NCBI RefSeq assembly: GCF_002001015.1
Contig: NZ_MUNO01000010.1
Coordinates: forward strand, 1 to 64,000
Reading direction: 5' to 3'
DNA length: 64,000 bases
Origin: Polaromonas sp. A23
GTDB taxonomy: Bacteria > Pseudomonadota > Gammaproteobacteria > Burkholderiales > Burkholderiaceae_C
Each line of letters begins with the position of its first letter. The stretch's first letter is position 1. The position numbers were made by a program, and so were the translations under genes. A model generated the notes under the pieces. It was not told where the DNA came from, searched no databases, and was given only the letters and a program-made list of their open reading frames with translations. Shown here one piece after another: positions 8,670-18,160 of this stretch.

Positions 8670-9340
8670 GCCGCGAGTCCCACGGGGGTTTTGACCATGG
8701 GCACAAAACCAGGCAGGGCCTCAACGCGGGCCAGCCAGGCACGCAGCGCCGGATAGGGCACCAGCGACACATTGCCTTCCGGCGCCCGGGCCACATAGCT
8801 GTAGTTGGCAATATCAGCCAGCGTGGGTGTGCTGCCGGCCAGAAAAGCGGACTGCGCCAGTTGCTGCTCCATGACCGCGAACAACGCATGCGATCGTGCG
8901 ACGGCTTCGGGATTGTCCGGCCGCTTGAACAGCTGAACAACACGCGCCGCAGCCGGGCCAAAAGCGAGCTGGCCTGCAGCAACTGACAGCCAGCGCTGAA
9001 CACCCGCCGCGGCCAGGGGCTCGGAGGGAAGCCACGTGTTCGCATCAACCGCATAGCGCCCGGTGAGATAAACGAGGATGGCATTCGAGTCCGCCAGCGT
9101 GACGTCACCGTCCTGAATCACTGGCACCTGTCCAAAGGCGTTCATTGCCAGAAAATCCGGCGTCTTGTGGCCCTTGGCCGCCAGGTCAATGTCCACACAC
9201 TCAAAAGGCAGGTCCAGCAGGGAAAGCATCAGTTCCACCCGGTGCGAATGACCGGAAATCGGTGTGCGGTAAAGCTTGATCGGCTGCGCAGGTGCAGTCT
9301 TCAGACGGGGGCGCGATGTTGGAGCTGGCGATGCGGTCAT
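8666..9340 (-). CDS. Glutathione S-transferase family protein
   Basis: A 224-residue GST. It has an N-terminal thioredoxin-like domain (IKLYRTPISGHSHRVELMLSL, with Ser/His in the catalytic loop position, and the cis-Pro VPVIQDGDVTLADSNAILVY motif) and an all-helical C-terminal domain. It is first of a two-gene operon with the PNPOx-like protein (4-bp overlap) and divergent from a LysR regulator 126 bp away, which probably controls it. The electrophilic substrate is not predictable. Confidence 0.87.
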   Translation of the reverse strand: MTASPAPTSRPRLKTAPAQPIKLYRTPISGHSHRVELMLSLLDLPFECVDIDLAAKGHKTPDFLAMNAFGQVPVIQDGDVTLADSNAILVYLTGRYAVDANTWLPSEPLAAAGVQRWLSVAAGQLAFGPAAARVVQLFKRPDNPEAVARSHALFAVMEQQLAQSAFLAGSTPTLADIANYSYVARAPEGNVSLVPYPALRAWLARVEALPGFVPMVKTPVGLAA

Positions 9341-9466
9341 ACGGGTCTTTCAGTCAAGTTTTATCTCGGAAGGCCTGATTTTGTTTGATTCGATATCTTC
9401 AATAAATGGCGTTGAATGTATTTGACTAATCCATTTATCGGATGAATATGAATTACCATCCTGCGC

Positions 9467-10357
9467 ATGGACAAGCTCCGGGCCATGCAGGCTTTCATAC
9501 ATATTGCCGATGAAGGCAGCCTCACGGCTGCGGCGCGGGTCATGGCGTCTTCACTGCCCGCCATGGTGCGCACTCTTGCTGCTTTGGAGGCGCAGCTCGG
9601 CGTGCGCCTGTTCAACCGCACCACACGCCGCATTTCGCTGACCGAAGAAGGCCGGCGCCACCTGGACAGCTGCCGGCAAATACTCTCAGCCCTGGATGAC
9701 GCCGAAGCCGCCTTGTCTGCCGATGCCGCAGAACCGGCGGGCCATCTCACCATCACCGCACCCATCCTGTTCGGCCAGATGCATGTAGCGCCCGCGGTAA
9801 CGCGCTTTGTGCAGCAGTACACCCAGATGCGCTGCAGCGTGGTGCTTGCCGACCGTGTGGTCAACCTGCTTGAAGAAGGCATTGATGTGGGCATTCGCAT
9901 CAGCGAACTGCCGGACTCCTCTCTGGTGGCCCAATCTGTCGGGCAGATCCGCCGGGTGGTGGTGGCCAGCCCCGCCTGGCTGCGCCTGCATGGCACACCC
10001 CGCCACCCGAAAGATTTGCTCAAGGCCAACTGTGTACGCGTCACCGACCATGCGCCAACCTGGGGGCCCTTTAATGATCAGGGCCGTCCCCTGCGGCTTG
10101 CCGTCAGTGGCAACCTGGAGTTCAACCAGAATGCCCCGGCGGTTGAAGCCTGTGCCGCAGGCGTCGGTGTGGGCAACTTTTTTTCGTACCAGGTCGCGCC
10201 CTTCCTGAAAAGCAAACAACTGCGCATCATCCTGGAAGATTTCGAGCCTCCACCCCGGCCCATCAGCATCGTGTACCCACACGCACGCTTGTTACCTGTG
10301 CGCACCCGGGTTTTTATTGAATGGATGAAGAAAGAACTGCGGGCCTTCCAGCGCTGA
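9467..10357 (+). CDS. LysR-family transcriptional regulator
   Basis: 296 residues. The N-terminal winged helix-turn-helix (MDKLRAMQAFIHIADEGSLT ... LTEEGRRHLDSCRQIL) is of the type seen in the large LysR subgroup of Comamonadaceae. The remaining ~200 residues are a periplasmic-binding-like effector domain. It is divergently oriented to the GST/flavoprotein operon, the classic LysR arrangement, so it is likely an autoregulator and activator of that pair. The effector is unknown. Confidence 0.88.
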   Translation: MDKLRAMQAFIHIADEGSLTAAARVMASSLPAMVRTLAALEAQLGVRLFNRTTRRISLTEEGRRHLDSCRQILSALDDAEAALSADAAEPAGHLTITAPILFGQMHVAPAVTRFVQQYTQMRCSVVLADRVVNLLEEGIDVGIRISELPDSSLVAQSVGQIRRVVVASPAWLRLHGTPRHPKDLLKANCVRVTDHAPTWGPFNDQGRPLRLAVSGNLEFNQNAPAVEACAAGVGVGNFFSYQVAPFLKSKQLRIILEDFEPPPRPISIVYPHARLLPVRTRVFIEWMKKELRAFQR

Positions 10358-10404
10358 CGCGATGAACATGCATACAAAACCGCTGTGGGCCGTTGTTGCA
10401 CGGT

Positions 10405-10455
10405 CACAAGCAGCTATCATTTTTATAACAAAAACCCCTTCACAATGCGGGTGCA
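10405..10455 (-). repeat. Dispersed intergenic repeat, degenerate inverted copy
   Basis: On the minus strand GTTATAAAAATGATAGCTGC followed by TTGTG resembles the first half of the repeat family. The GCGCCC half is not conserved. It lies between the LysR gene and gor. Confidence 0.45.
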
Positions 10456-10503
10456 AGCCAAGGCAGGCATGCTCCTGCCAGGATCAGCAGAGAAAGAATA
10501 TCC

Positions 10504-11895
10504 ATGCAAACTTTTGATTTCGACCTGTTTGTCATAGGCGGCGGCAGCGGCGGCGTGCGTGCCGCGCGCATGGCGGCGCAGCGCGGAGCACGGGTGGCGC
10601 TGGTCGAGGTTGCGGCCATGGGCGGCACATGCGTCAACGTGGGCTGCATTCCCAAAAAGCTCTACAGCTATGCTGCGCACTTTGCCGATTCCTTTGAGGA
10701 ATCGCACGGCTTTGGCTGGACCGGCGAGGCGCCAGTCTTCAACTGGGATGTATTGAAAACCAACCGGGCTCGCGAAATCCTGCGGTTGAATGGCATATAC
10801 AACCAGTTGCTCACCAATGCCGGCGTAACCATCATCACCGGCTGGGCCAGCCTGGTGGACGGCCACACCGTGAAGGTGGAGGAGCGCAGCTTCACCGCCA
10901 AAAACATTCTGGTCAGCACGGGCGGCACGCCCACCGTGCCGGCACTTCCGGGTCGTGAACACATCGTTACCTCGGACCAGATGTTCGATCTGGACCCGTT
11001 CCCGCGGCGCTTGCTGGTGGTCGGCGGTGGCTACATCGCCTGCGAATTTGCATCCATCTTCAATGGCCTGGGTTCCGAGGTGACGCTCGTGCACCGCGGA
11101 GAAAAATTGCTCACTGGCTTTGATGAAGATGTACGCAGCTTCATCGCCGCCGAAATGGAAAAGACGGGCGTCAAGCTCCAGCTGGCCAGCGAAGTAACGG
11201 CCATCACCAAAACGGGCGATGGCCTGCAGGTCAGTCTCAAGGGCGGCCATGCCGGCCCTTTCACGGTGGACAGCGTGCTCTACGCCACCGGCCGCGTACC
11301 CAACACCAACGGGCTCGGGCTCGAAGCTGCAGGCGTGAAGCTCAATAGCAAGGGGGCTATCGAAATCAATGCCCACTACCAGACGTCGGTGCCTTCCATT
11401 TACGCGCTTGGCGACGTCACCGCCCGCCTGCAGCTGACGCCGGTCGCGCTTGGCGAGGCCATGGTGGTGGTTGACCAGCTTTTTGGCGCCGCCGCCGGGA
11501 AGAAGCCGCGCTGCATGAGTTACGAATTTGTTCCGACTGCCGTGTTCACGCATCCGAACATCGGCACGGTCGGTTACTCCGAGGCTGCCGCACGCAAGGA
11601 GTTCGGCAAGGTCAGCGTGTATCGCGCAGATTTCAAGGCACTCAAACATACGCTGAGCGGCAGCACTGAGCGCACCCTGATGAAACTGCTGGTGGAAGAC
11701 GCCACCGACCGGGTGGTGGGCCTGCACATGGTGGGGCCCGACGCGGGTGAAATAGTTCAGGGTTTTGCCGTGGCCATGAAAGCCGGCGCCACCAAGGCCG
11801 TGTTCGACAGCACCATAGGCATCCACCCCACGGTGGCCGAAGAATTTGTGACCATGCGCGAACCGGTGCAGGTACTGGCAGGTTCCAACGCCTAG
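10504..11895 (+). CDS. gor: Glutathione-disulfide reductase
   Basis: A 463-residue FAD/NADPH enzyme regenerating GSH from GSSG in the cytoplasm. FAD motif GGGSGGVRAAR; redox-active pair Cys43/Cys48 in GGTCVNVGCIPKK; second Rossmann fold VVGGGYIACEFASIFNGLG, with Arg in VHRGEKLL consistent with NADPH use; FAD-binding ALGDV; and C-terminal GIHPTVAEE with the catalytic His-Glu. Length and motifs match Gor rather than lipoamide or mercuric reductase. It stands as a single gene and ends in a CTAG shared with the stop of the convergent gene. Confidence 0.94.
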   Translation: MQTFDFDLFVIGGGSGGVRAARMAAQRGARVALVEVAAMGGTCVNVGCIPKKLYSYAAHFADSFEESHGFGWTGEAPVFNWDVLKTNRAREILRLNGIYNQLLTNAGVTIITGWASLVDGHTVKVEERSFTAKNILVSTGGTPTVPALPGREHIVTSDQMFDLDPFPRRLLVVGGGYIACEFASIFNGLGSEVTLVHRGEKLLTGFDEDVRSFIAAEMEKTGVKLQLASEVTAITKTGDGLQVSLKGGHAGPFTVDSVLYATGRVPNTNGLGLEAAGVKLNSKGAIEINAHYQTSVPSIYALGDVTARLQLTPVALGEAMVVVDQLFGAAAGKKPRCMSYEFVPTAVFTHPNIGTVGYSEAAARKEFGKVSVYRADFKALKHTLSGSTERTLMKLLVEDATDRVVGLHMVGPDAGEIVQGFAVAMKAGATKAVFDSTIGIHPTVAEEFVTMREPVQVLAGSNA

Positions 11896-12113
11896 AAATT
11901 GCTGTCCGGCAAGAAGGCAATGTTGCTGCGCTCGATGGCTGCATCAAATGCAGCCAGCTCCGCATCGCCCTGGGTTGCTGTCCGTGTGTCCAGCGGATGA
12001 AAAACCTGGTGTTGCAAGCGACGCAGTGCGTCGGATTTTTCCATCACCTCCAGTACCTGTTGCGGTGCCATCATCAAGACAAAAGGGTTGGCGTTCGGTG
12101 CGTCGACTCGCAT
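11892..12113 (-). CDS. Small conserved hypothetical protein (72 aa)
   Basis: Begins MRVDAPNANPFVLMMAPQQV and ends IERSNIAFLPDSNF. The ATG at 12113 is chosen because CAGGAG lies about 8 bases upstream; an ATG at 12152 adds 13 residues without a ribosome site. It has mixed helix-rich composition and no motif I recognise. Its stop overlaps the stop of gor on the other strand (shared CTAG). Function is unknown. Confidence 0.65.
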   Translation of the reverse strand: MRVDAPNANPFVLMMAPQQVLEVMEKSDALRRLQHQVFHPLDTRTATQGDAELAAFDAAIERSNIAFLPDSNF

Positions 12114-12276
12114 GGCAGGGCTCCTGGTCAAAGGGGTTGGTACAGGCATCAATGAGATGAATGCACTTTAGGAGAAGCCTTAAATTCCTGGAAGTCAGCG
12201 GGCAGCGTGACCGGGTGTAGGCGTCCGGCTGACACGCGTCCAGCCGGGTTGGCATCGCACCTCACCGCCAGAGCAC

Positions 12277-13416
12277 TCAGAACGCACGTTCACCCCTGTG
12301 CCAGGCCGCCCGGACGATGGGCATGCCGCCGCTCATCCGGACGCGGATCAAGTCTGCCCGCAGGCCGGGAGCCAACTCACCGCGGTCTGTGAGGCCGATG
12401 GCGTGCGCCGGATTGCGTGTGACGGTATTGACGGCCTTGGGCAGGCTCCAGCCGGCAGTGTCCTGCAACAAAAAAGCCGACTGGAGCAGGCTGGCCGGCA
12501 CGTAGTCCGAGGAAAAAATATCGAGCAGATCAAGCTGCGCCAGTTCCGCCGCCGAAACATTGCCCGAATGGGAACCGCCCTTGACCAGGTTCGGCCCGCC
12601 CATGACGATGCCCATGCCGGCCTCCCGTGCCGCGCGGGCGGCAGCCACGGTGGTCGGGAATTCCGAGATGGCGATTCCCTCTTCGCTGGCCTGCTCGACA
12701 TGTTCGACTTCGGTGTCGTCGTGGCTGGCTACCGGCAGGGCACGCGCGCGGCTGCCGGCAATCACGGCCGCGCGGTTGGGCATGGCAAAACGTTCCTGGT
12801 GTATCCGGCGCTCCTGAACAAGTGCTTCGTATTCCGCATCATTGAAGCTGCCGTACCGCTCGGCGTAGCGCCGGTATTTGCCTAGGTCGCGCCACTGGCG
12901 CTGGCCCGGTGTGTGGTCCATCACGCTGACCAGTTCGAGCAGGGAGTCGTCGGCGTAGTGCTCGAAAACATCCACGATGTCAGGGGCCGAGACCTCGCAG
13001 CGCAGGTGCAGCAGGTGTTCAACTCGCAGCAGGCCTTCGGCACGGCATTCATGCAGGGCCTCGATCGATACATGCTGGGTCTGGCTGCGTGTGCCGCCCT
13101 GGTCCATGTCACCGATCACCACCGAATCGAGCACGGTGATGATGCCCGCAGCCGCACACAGCGCATCGTGCATGACGGTGGCTGAATGTGCATTCCACAG
13201 CACGCCCGGGCGCGGTACCAGGTGTTTCTCGAGGTTGTCGGTATGCAACTCGACCAGGCCGGGTAGCAGCCAGTCGCCCTGCCAGTCTTCGGCTCCCGAC
13301 ACGGAGGTGCCGCCGCGCTCGAGGGAGCGGATGAGGCCGCCTTCCACCACCATGCAGCCGGTGAATTCCTCCGTGGCTGTGACAATTCTTGCGTTCCTGA
13401 TGATCTTCTGTTTCAT
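12277..13416 (-). CDS. phnM: Ribose 1-methylphosphonate 5-triphosphate diphosphatase
   Basis: A 379-residue amidohydrolase-fold enzyme. In the C-P lyase pathway it removes pyrophosphate from alpha-D-ribose 1-methylphosphonate 5-triphosphate before PhnJ acts. The metal-binding start of the barrel (LLPGLVELHTDNLEKHLVPR) and later His/Asp motifs (SVMDHTPGQRQW, ASHDDTEVEHV, GGPNLVKGGSHSGNVSA, FSSDYVP) are those of PhnM. It is the last gene of the phnGHIJKLM operon, 12 bp after phnL. Confidence 0.94.
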   Translation of the reverse strand: MKQKIIRNARIVTATEEFTGCMVVEGGLIRSLERGGTSVSGAEDWQGDWLLPGLVELHTDNLEKHLVPRPGVLWNAHSATVMHDALCAAAGIITVLDSVVIGDMDQGGTRSQTQHVSIEALHECRAEGLLRVEHLLHLRCEVSAPDIVDVFEHYADDSLLELVSVMDHTPGQRQWRDLGKYRRYAERYGSFNDAEYEALVQERRIHQERFAMPNRAAVIAGSRARALPVASHDDTEVEHVEQASEEGIAISEFPTTVAAARAAREAGMGIVMGGPNLVKGGSHSGNVSAAELAQLDLLDIFSSDYVPASLLQSAFLLQDTAGWSLPKAVNTVTRNPAHAIGLTDRGELAPGLRADLIRVRMSGGMPIVRAAWHRGERAF

Positions 13417-13428
13417 GCTTGTTTCGCT

Positions 13429-14127
13429 TTAAAGTGATTTTCGATAGTGTTCGACGTCCAGGCAGCGGCTGGCCACCGCTTCGCGCACTTCGTCGTCGTG
13501 AAAAATGCCGACTACCGCAGCCCCGCGCGCACGCGCCGCATGAATCAGCTCCACCACAACACGGCGGTTATCGGCATCCAGCGAGGCTGTGGGTTCGTCG
13601 AGCAGCAACACGGGAAGGCCGGCTATCAGGCCGTGCGCGATGTTCACCCGCTGCTGCTCGCCACCAGAGAAGGTGGCGGGCGGCAAATGCCACAGGCGCT
13701 CGTGAAGGTTCAGGCGCGTCAGCCATTCGGCGGCATGCCCGCGCGCCTCGTCGGCCGCCACACCGAGCCGACGCAGCGGCTCGGCCACGATGTCCAGCGT
13801 CGACACCCGGGGAATCACGCGCAGAAACTGCGACACATAGCCGAGGGTGCGGCGCCGCACGTCCAGCACCTCGCGCGGCAGGGCGGCCGACAGATTGACC
13901 CACTGGTCCTGGTGGCGAATGCGCACATCTCCGCTGCTGGCTGCGTAGTTACCGTAAAGGCAGCGCAGCAACGAGCTTTTACCGCTGCCGGAGTGGCCTG
14001 TCAGTGCCAGGCACTCGCCGGAACTGACACTCAGGCTGATGCCGGAAAAAACAGGCAGCGCCACGCCTCCACGCGCATGCAGGGTGAAGGTTTTGGAAAG
14101 ATCGGCGGTTTCAAGGACAGCGGTCAT
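13429..14127 (-). CDS. phnL: C-P lyase complex ABC-type protein PhnL
   Basis: 232 residues with Walker A GHSGSGKS, signature FSGGEQQRVNIAHG and Walker B VLLLDEPTASLD. In C-P lyase systems PhnL and PhnK are ABC-like ATPases associated with the PhnGHIJ core and not with a membrane permease. The order phnK-phnL-phnM and the short spacing of 21 bp to phnK support the assignment. Confidence 0.93.
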   Translation of the reverse strand: MTAVLETADLSKTFTLHARGGVALPVFSGISLSVSSGECLALTGHSGSGKSSLLRCLYGNYAASSGDVRIRHQDQWVNLSAALPREVLDVRRRTLGYVSQFLRVIPRVSTLDIVAEPLRRLGVAADEARGHAAEWLTRLNLHERLWHLPPATFSGGEQQRVNIAHGLIAGLPVLLLDEPTASLDADNRRVVVELIHAARARGAAVVGIFHDDEVREAVASRCLDVEHYRKSL

Positions 14128-14148
14128 GGTGAGGTTCGGGTGTGACAG

Positions 14149-14973
14149 TCAGGGGGTGAGAACGGAAGACACCAGCAGCTGGGTGTAGGGGTGCTGCGGG
14201 TCGTCGAGCACGCGGTCGGTCAGGCCCTGTTCCACCACGCAACCGTCTTTCATGACCAGCATGCGGTGCGCAAGCAGTCGCGCCACGGCAAGGTCGTGGG
14301 TGACGATGACCGCAGCCAGATTCAGCTGGTCGACCAGTTCGCGCAGCAGATCAAGCAGCCGCGCCTGCACCGAAACGTCGAGCCCGGTGGTTGGCTCGTC
14401 CATGAAAACCAGCCGCGGGTGGGTCACCAGGTTGCGGGCAATCTGCAGGCGCTGCTGCATGCCGCCCGAGTAGGTACCCGGCAGGTCGTCAATGCGGTCC
14501 ACGTCGAGCTCGACCCGCTCCATCCAGCTCAAGGCCTGGCCGCGCAGCTTGCCGTAATGGCGTGCACCCAGCGCCATCATGCGTTCGCCGATGTTGGCGC
14601 CACCCGAAACATTCATGCGCAGGCCGTCGCGCGCATGCTGCTCGACAAACCCCCAGTCGGTGCGGGCCAGCCAGCGCAGCCGCGCTTCCGACAGTTCGGC
14701 CAGATCCACCAGCCCCGGCGCTGCGCGGGCTGCGGACACTTCGGTGCCGGCTTCGTCCCGCAAGTCGTAATGCACGGAGCCCTCATCGCAGGCCAGGCGG
14801 GAAGCCAGAAGCCGCAACAGCGTGGATTTGCCGGAACCGGATTCGCCGACAACGGCCAGCACCTCGCCAGGGTAAAGATCGAAACTCACATCACGGCAGG
14901 CCCAGCGCAGGCGGTTGCCCTGCATGAACTGCTTGCCGGCGCCGCGTACAGACAGGAGAAGACCGTCGCTCAT
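14149..14973 (-). CDS. phnK: C-P lyase complex ABC-type protein PhnK
   Basis: 274 residues, with Walker A GESGSGKST, signature YSGGMQQRLQIARNL, Walker B LVFMDEPTTGLDVS and an ABC H-loop VTHDLAVARL. In E. coli a PhnK dimer docks on the PhnJ subunits of the core complex. The start overlaps the end of phnJ by 4 bp (ATGA), indicating translational coupling. Confidence 0.94.
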   Translation of the reverse strand: MSDGLLLSVRGAGKQFMQGNRLRWACRDVSFDLYPGEVLAVVGESGSGKSTLLRLLASRLACDEGSVHYDLRDEAGTEVSAARAAPGLVDLAELSEARLRWLARTDWGFVEQHARDGLRMNVSGGANIGERMMALGARHYGKLRGQALSWMERVELDVDRIDDLPGTYSGGMQQRLQIARNLVTHPRLVFMDEPTTGLDVSVQARLLDLLRELVDQLNLAAVIVTHDLAVARLLAHRMLVMKDGCVVEQGLTDRVLDDPQHPYTQLLVSSVLTP

Positions 14974-15875
14974 GCGATGTCCTTTGCTGCGGCACGCGCC
15001 AGCGCATTTGGCATGGATACCGCCTGCTGCGAGCCCACATGTCCGGCCTCGCGGCGCTCGCCGCAGAAGTCGCTGTCCGAACAGACAAACAGCCGGCTGC
15101 CTTCGTCATCCACAATCATTTCGTCGAGAAAACTGTCCGCCGCACCGCACAGCGCGCAGGCATGATCCCAGCGCTGCACCTCAAACGGATGGTCTTCAAA
15201 ATCCAGGCTGCGCACAGCGGTATAAGGCGGGATGGCGTAAATGCGTTTTTCGCGGCCAGCTCCGAACAGCTGCAGGGCCGGGTTCATGTGCATCTTGGGG
15301 TTGTCGAACTTCGGTATCGGCGAAGGTGAGGTCAGGTAACGCTCGTTGACCAGCACCGGGTAGTCGTAGGTCTTGGAGATGGCACCGAGCTGGGCAATGT
15401 CTTCGTAAAGCTTGACATTCATCAGGCCATACTCCCCCAGCGAGTGCATGGTGATGGTTTCAAGGCGGCGCGGTTCGAGCCGGAACAGCGGTTCCGGCAT
15501 GGGCACCTGATACACAATGGTTTGCGCTTCTGTAAGTGCCGTCTCCGGGATGCGGTGCCGCGTCTGGATGATGGTGGCCTCAACCGTTTTTTCCGTCGTT
15601 GGCACGCCGGTGGTGCGCGCAAAGAAGCGACGGATGTTAACCGCGTTGGTGGTGTCGTCCGCACCCTGGTCAATCACCTTGAGCACATCCTCGCGGCCTA
15701 TGATGCTGGCCGTCACCTGCACGCCGCCAGTGCCCCAGCCATACGCGAAAGGCATCTCGCGCGAACCGAAAGGCACCTGGTAGCCCGGAATGGCCACTGC
15801 CTTGAGCATGGCGCGGCGTATCATTTTTTTTGTGCGTTCGTCGAGGAACCCGAAGTTGTAGTTCTCGTCCATCAT
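14970..15875 (-). CDS. phnJ: Alpha-D-ribose 1-methylphosphonate 5-phosphate C-P lyase
   Basis: The 301-residue radical-SAM-like catalytic subunit that breaks the carbon-phosphorus bond. Four cysteines are present at Cys240, Cys243, Cys265 and Cys271 (CALC then CSDSDFC), with the same spacing as E. coli PhnJ Cys241/244/266/272, which bind the 4Fe-4S cluster and form the catalytic thiol. Two adjacent ATGs (15875, 15872) overlap the phnI stop. All key residues are intact, so the enzyme should be active. Confidence 0.96.
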   Translation of the reverse strand: MMDENYNFGFLDERTKKMIRRAMLKAVAIPGYQVPFGSREMPFAYGWGTGGVQVTASIIGREDVLKVIDQGADDTTNAVNIRRFFARTTGVPTTEKTVEATIIQTRHRIPETALTEAQTIVYQVPMPEPLFRLEPRRLETITMHSLGEYGLMNVKLYEDIAQLGAISKTYDYPVLVNERYLTSPSPIPKFDNPKMHMNPALQLFGAGREKRIYAIPPYTAVRSLDFEDHPFEVQRWDHACALCGAADSFLDEMIVDDEGSRLFVCSDSDFCGERREAGHVGSQQAVSMPNALARAAAKDIA

Positions 15876-17035
15876 GCTGCCCTCTGTATCGCCGGTGCGG
15901 CGTTGCCGGGACCTTCTGCGCGGCCTTCTTCCATCTGCCTGTCGTTCTGTCTTTCCTGCGCGTGGGCTACACGCAGCTTGCGCACCAGTTCCAGCTCGGA
16001 CTGGAAGTCCACGTAATGCGGCAGCTTCAGGTGCTGGACAAAACCCGAGGCCTCCAGGCTGTCTGCGTGGGACAGCACAAATTCCTCATCCTGCGCAGGT
16101 GCAACGGCCAGCTCACCCAGCTCGCGCGCACGCAGTGCGCGATCAACCAGTGCCATGGCCATGCTCTTGCGTTCTGCTCCGCCGAAAGCCAGGCCGTAAC
16201 CCTGGGTGAACTGCGGCGGCACCTCGCGGTTGCCGGCAAACTGGTTGATCATCTGGCACTCGGTAAGCTCGACCTCACCGATATCGATCTCGAAGCCGAG
16301 CTCGTCGGCCAGAATTTCCACCGACACGGTGCCGCGCCGGATCTCACCGGCAAACGGGTGCGCATTGGCATAACCACGCTGGGTGGAATAACCGAGACCC
16401 AGCAACCAGCCTTCGTCGCCGCGCGCCAGCGCCTGCAGCCTTCGCGGCCGGTCGGCCGGGAACATCAGGGGTTCACGCGTCAGGTCACCGGGCTCGCTGT
16501 CTGAAAGAGGGCGTGGTGTTTCCATCAGGCCTTCCCGCGCCATCAGCTCATTGACACGCGGCATGCTGGCCGGGAGTTCCTGCGCTCCAGCCTGCATCGC
16601 TTCCTGCTGCTCCTCGCTGTCGCTGCCTTCGGCCAGCAAGGCAAAGTCCAGCAGGCGCTGGGTGTAGTCATAGGTGGCACCGAGCACCTGACCGCCGGGC
16701 ACGTCCTTGAAGGTTGCAGACACACGGCGCGTCAGTTTCATTTTTGCAGTGTCCAGCGGCAGGCTGTAGCCAAAACGCGGCAAGGTGGTGCGATAGGCGC
16801 GCAGCAGGAAAATCGCTTCAATCAGATCGCCACTGGCCTGCTTGATCGCAAGCGCGGCCAGTTCAGGGTCGTAAAGAGACCCCTCGGACATGACTCGATC
16901 CACTGCCAGCGACATCTGTGCGCGTATCTGCGCGACGGACAGTTCCGGCAGAGAGGTATCACCACGGCGTTGCGTCGCAAGCAGGCGCCAGGAGTTTTCG
17001 ATGGCGGCCGTGCCGCCCTTGACTGCCACATACAT
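15872..17035 (-). CDS. phnI: C-P lyase subunit PhnI (nucleosidase/transferase)
   Basis: 387 residues starting MYVAVKGGTAAIENSWRLL. PhnI with PhnG, H and L displaces adenine from ATP to attach the phosphonate to ribose 5-triphosphate. An upstream in-frame extension to 17425 is rejected because it overlaps phnH and is not PhnI-like. The start is one base after the phnH stop, and the stop overlaps phnJ. Conserved blocks (SNA/MERGYANAHPF region, HVDFQSELELVRKL-type tail) look complete. Confidence 0.94.
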   Translation of the reverse strand: MYVAVKGGTAAIENSWRLLATQRRGDTSLPELSVAQIRAQMSLAVDRVMSEGSLYDPELAALAIKQASGDLIEAIFLLRAYRTTLPRFGYSLPLDTAKMKLTRRVSATFKDVPGGQVLGATYDYTQRLLDFALLAEGSDSEEQQEAMQAGAQELPASMPRVNELMAREGLMETPRPLSDSEPGDLTREPLMFPADRPRRLQALARGDEGWLLGLGYSTQRGYANAHPFAGEIRRGTVSVEILADELGFEIDIGEVELTECQMINQFAGNREVPPQFTQGYGLAFGGAERKSMAMALVDRALRARELGELAVAPAQDEEFVLSHADSLEASGFVQHLKLPHYVDFQSELELVRKLRVAHAQERQNDRQMEEGRAEGPGNAAPAIQRAA

Positions 17036-17036
17036 T

Positions 17037-17636
17037 TCAGACTCCTTCCAGACGCCGCACGCGGGTCGTTCGCGGCAGCCCAAGCGCAAGGTCTGCGCAG
17101 GTAAACACAATGTCCACCCCTTGCGGAAAGGCAGCATGGTTGGCTTGCCATTGCGCCCAGAAGTCATCGGGCAGCCCGGCAATACACGCCGTCTGCGTAT
17201 CCTGGATGCCAGGGCCTCGCCACTCGACAGCAGGCCCGGTCTCCAGCGACGGCACTTCCACCAGCAAGGTGGCGGAGCGCTCGGGTGATGCCACCAAGCC
17301 GGGCGGGAAACTGTCCAGCGCCGGCATGTTGCCCGCGTCGATGAGCACGGCGAAAGCAGCTTCATCCGGCATATCAGCCAGGCCTGCACCGGTATGAAAA
17401 CGCAGCCAGCCTGAAGCACGCCCATCGTCCTGCTGCCACCAGACGGGGGTGTCGTGGTCGGTCAGGGCCAGCAGCAGGTGGGCCATGGCCGCGCCCAGGG
17501 CCAGACCCTCGACCGGGCTGCCAAGCGCAAAACGCCTGCCCGGCCGCGACAGGGCTTCGAGCACGCGGCGAAAAGCGGTTTGTGCGTCATGCACCGGGTC
17601 GACAAAACCGGCGCTGAGTTGGACAGACTGTTTCAT
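17037..17636 (-). CDS. phnH: C-P lyase subunit PhnH
   Basis: 199 residues beginning MKQSVQLSAGFVDPVHDAQT, typical of PhnH (PLP-transferase-like fold without PLP; dimer in the PhnGHIJ core). The ALSRPGRRF motif and the GPGI segment are visible. Its start overlaps the phnG stop by 4 bp and its stop is one base from phnI, as expected for tightly coupled complex subunits. Confidence 0.93.
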   Translation of the reverse strand: MKQSVQLSAGFVDPVHDAQTAFRRVLEALSRPGRRFALGSPVEGLALGAAMAHLLLALTDHDTPVWWQQDDGRASGWLRFHTGAGLADMPDEAAFAVLIDAGNMPALDSFPPGLVASPERSATLLVEVPSLETGPAVEWRGPGIQDTQTACIAGLPDDFWAQWQANHAAFPQGVDIVFTCADLALGLPRTTRVRRLEGV

Positions 17637-18094
17637 GCCTGGCCCCGGACAAAGGTAAAGAATTCAACTTTCGAAGCCGCGGCTGCGCGGCTGGCAGCGT
17701 CGCGCTCCGCAGCCTGCTGCTTTGCCAGCGGCTCGACCACCAGGCGCATGATGTCCGCATGCCACTGGACGTCCTGCAACAGCGCGTCGAAGACAGCCAT
17801 CAGTTCAACCTTGCGGCGATCACGCCCCAGGGCATAGCCCACCCCCAGCGCGCCGGAACCGACACGTATTGCGCATCGCGTCACACTGGCCTCGCCAAGA
17901 TTGAAAGCGTCGCCGGTTCCGCCTACACGACCACGCAGCATGACCATGCCGGATTCGGCGGGCCGCACATGCGCCAGTGGCGGCAACTCTTCCAGGAAGA
18001 GCCGCGCCTTTTCCAGCTCTGGACGGGGCGCGCGTGCCAGCACGGCCAGCCAGCGCCTACGCGCCTCGTTGTCGGGATTCACGGTCTTTGTCAT
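17633..18094 (-). CDS. phnG: C-P lyase subunit PhnG
   Basis: 153 residues starting MTKTVNPDNEARRRWLAVLA; the longer frame to 18148 adds 18 unconserved residues. The PhnG hallmark RPAESGMVMLRGRVGGTGDAFNLGEASVTRCAIR is clear. It is the first gene of the minus-strand core operon phnGHIJKLM and divergent from phnF, 96 bp apart. It forms the core complex with PhnH, I and J. Confidence 0.94.
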   Translation of the reverse strand: MTKTVNPDNEARRRWLAVLARAPRPELEKARLFLEELPPLAHVRPAESGMVMLRGRVGGTGDAFNLGEASVTRCAIRVGSGALGVGYALGRDRRKVELMAVFDALLQDVQWHADIMRLVVEPLAKQQAAERDAASRAAAASKVEFFTFVRGQA

Positions 18095-18160
18095 ACAGAT
18101 GTCTAAATCAGTCGCTAGAGTTGGGTCTGTCGCTGCAAACAGCCACAAGGGCTGCAGGAA

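Noticed and set aside
10423..11826. Long open frame antisense to gor (467 residues)
   Set aside because: It mirrors the codon structure of gor, has His-rich non-protein composition and no ribosome site; gor itself has all motifs.
15872..17425. Longer phnI frame
   Set aside because: It runs through phnH in another phase; the family start MYVAVKGG is at 17035.
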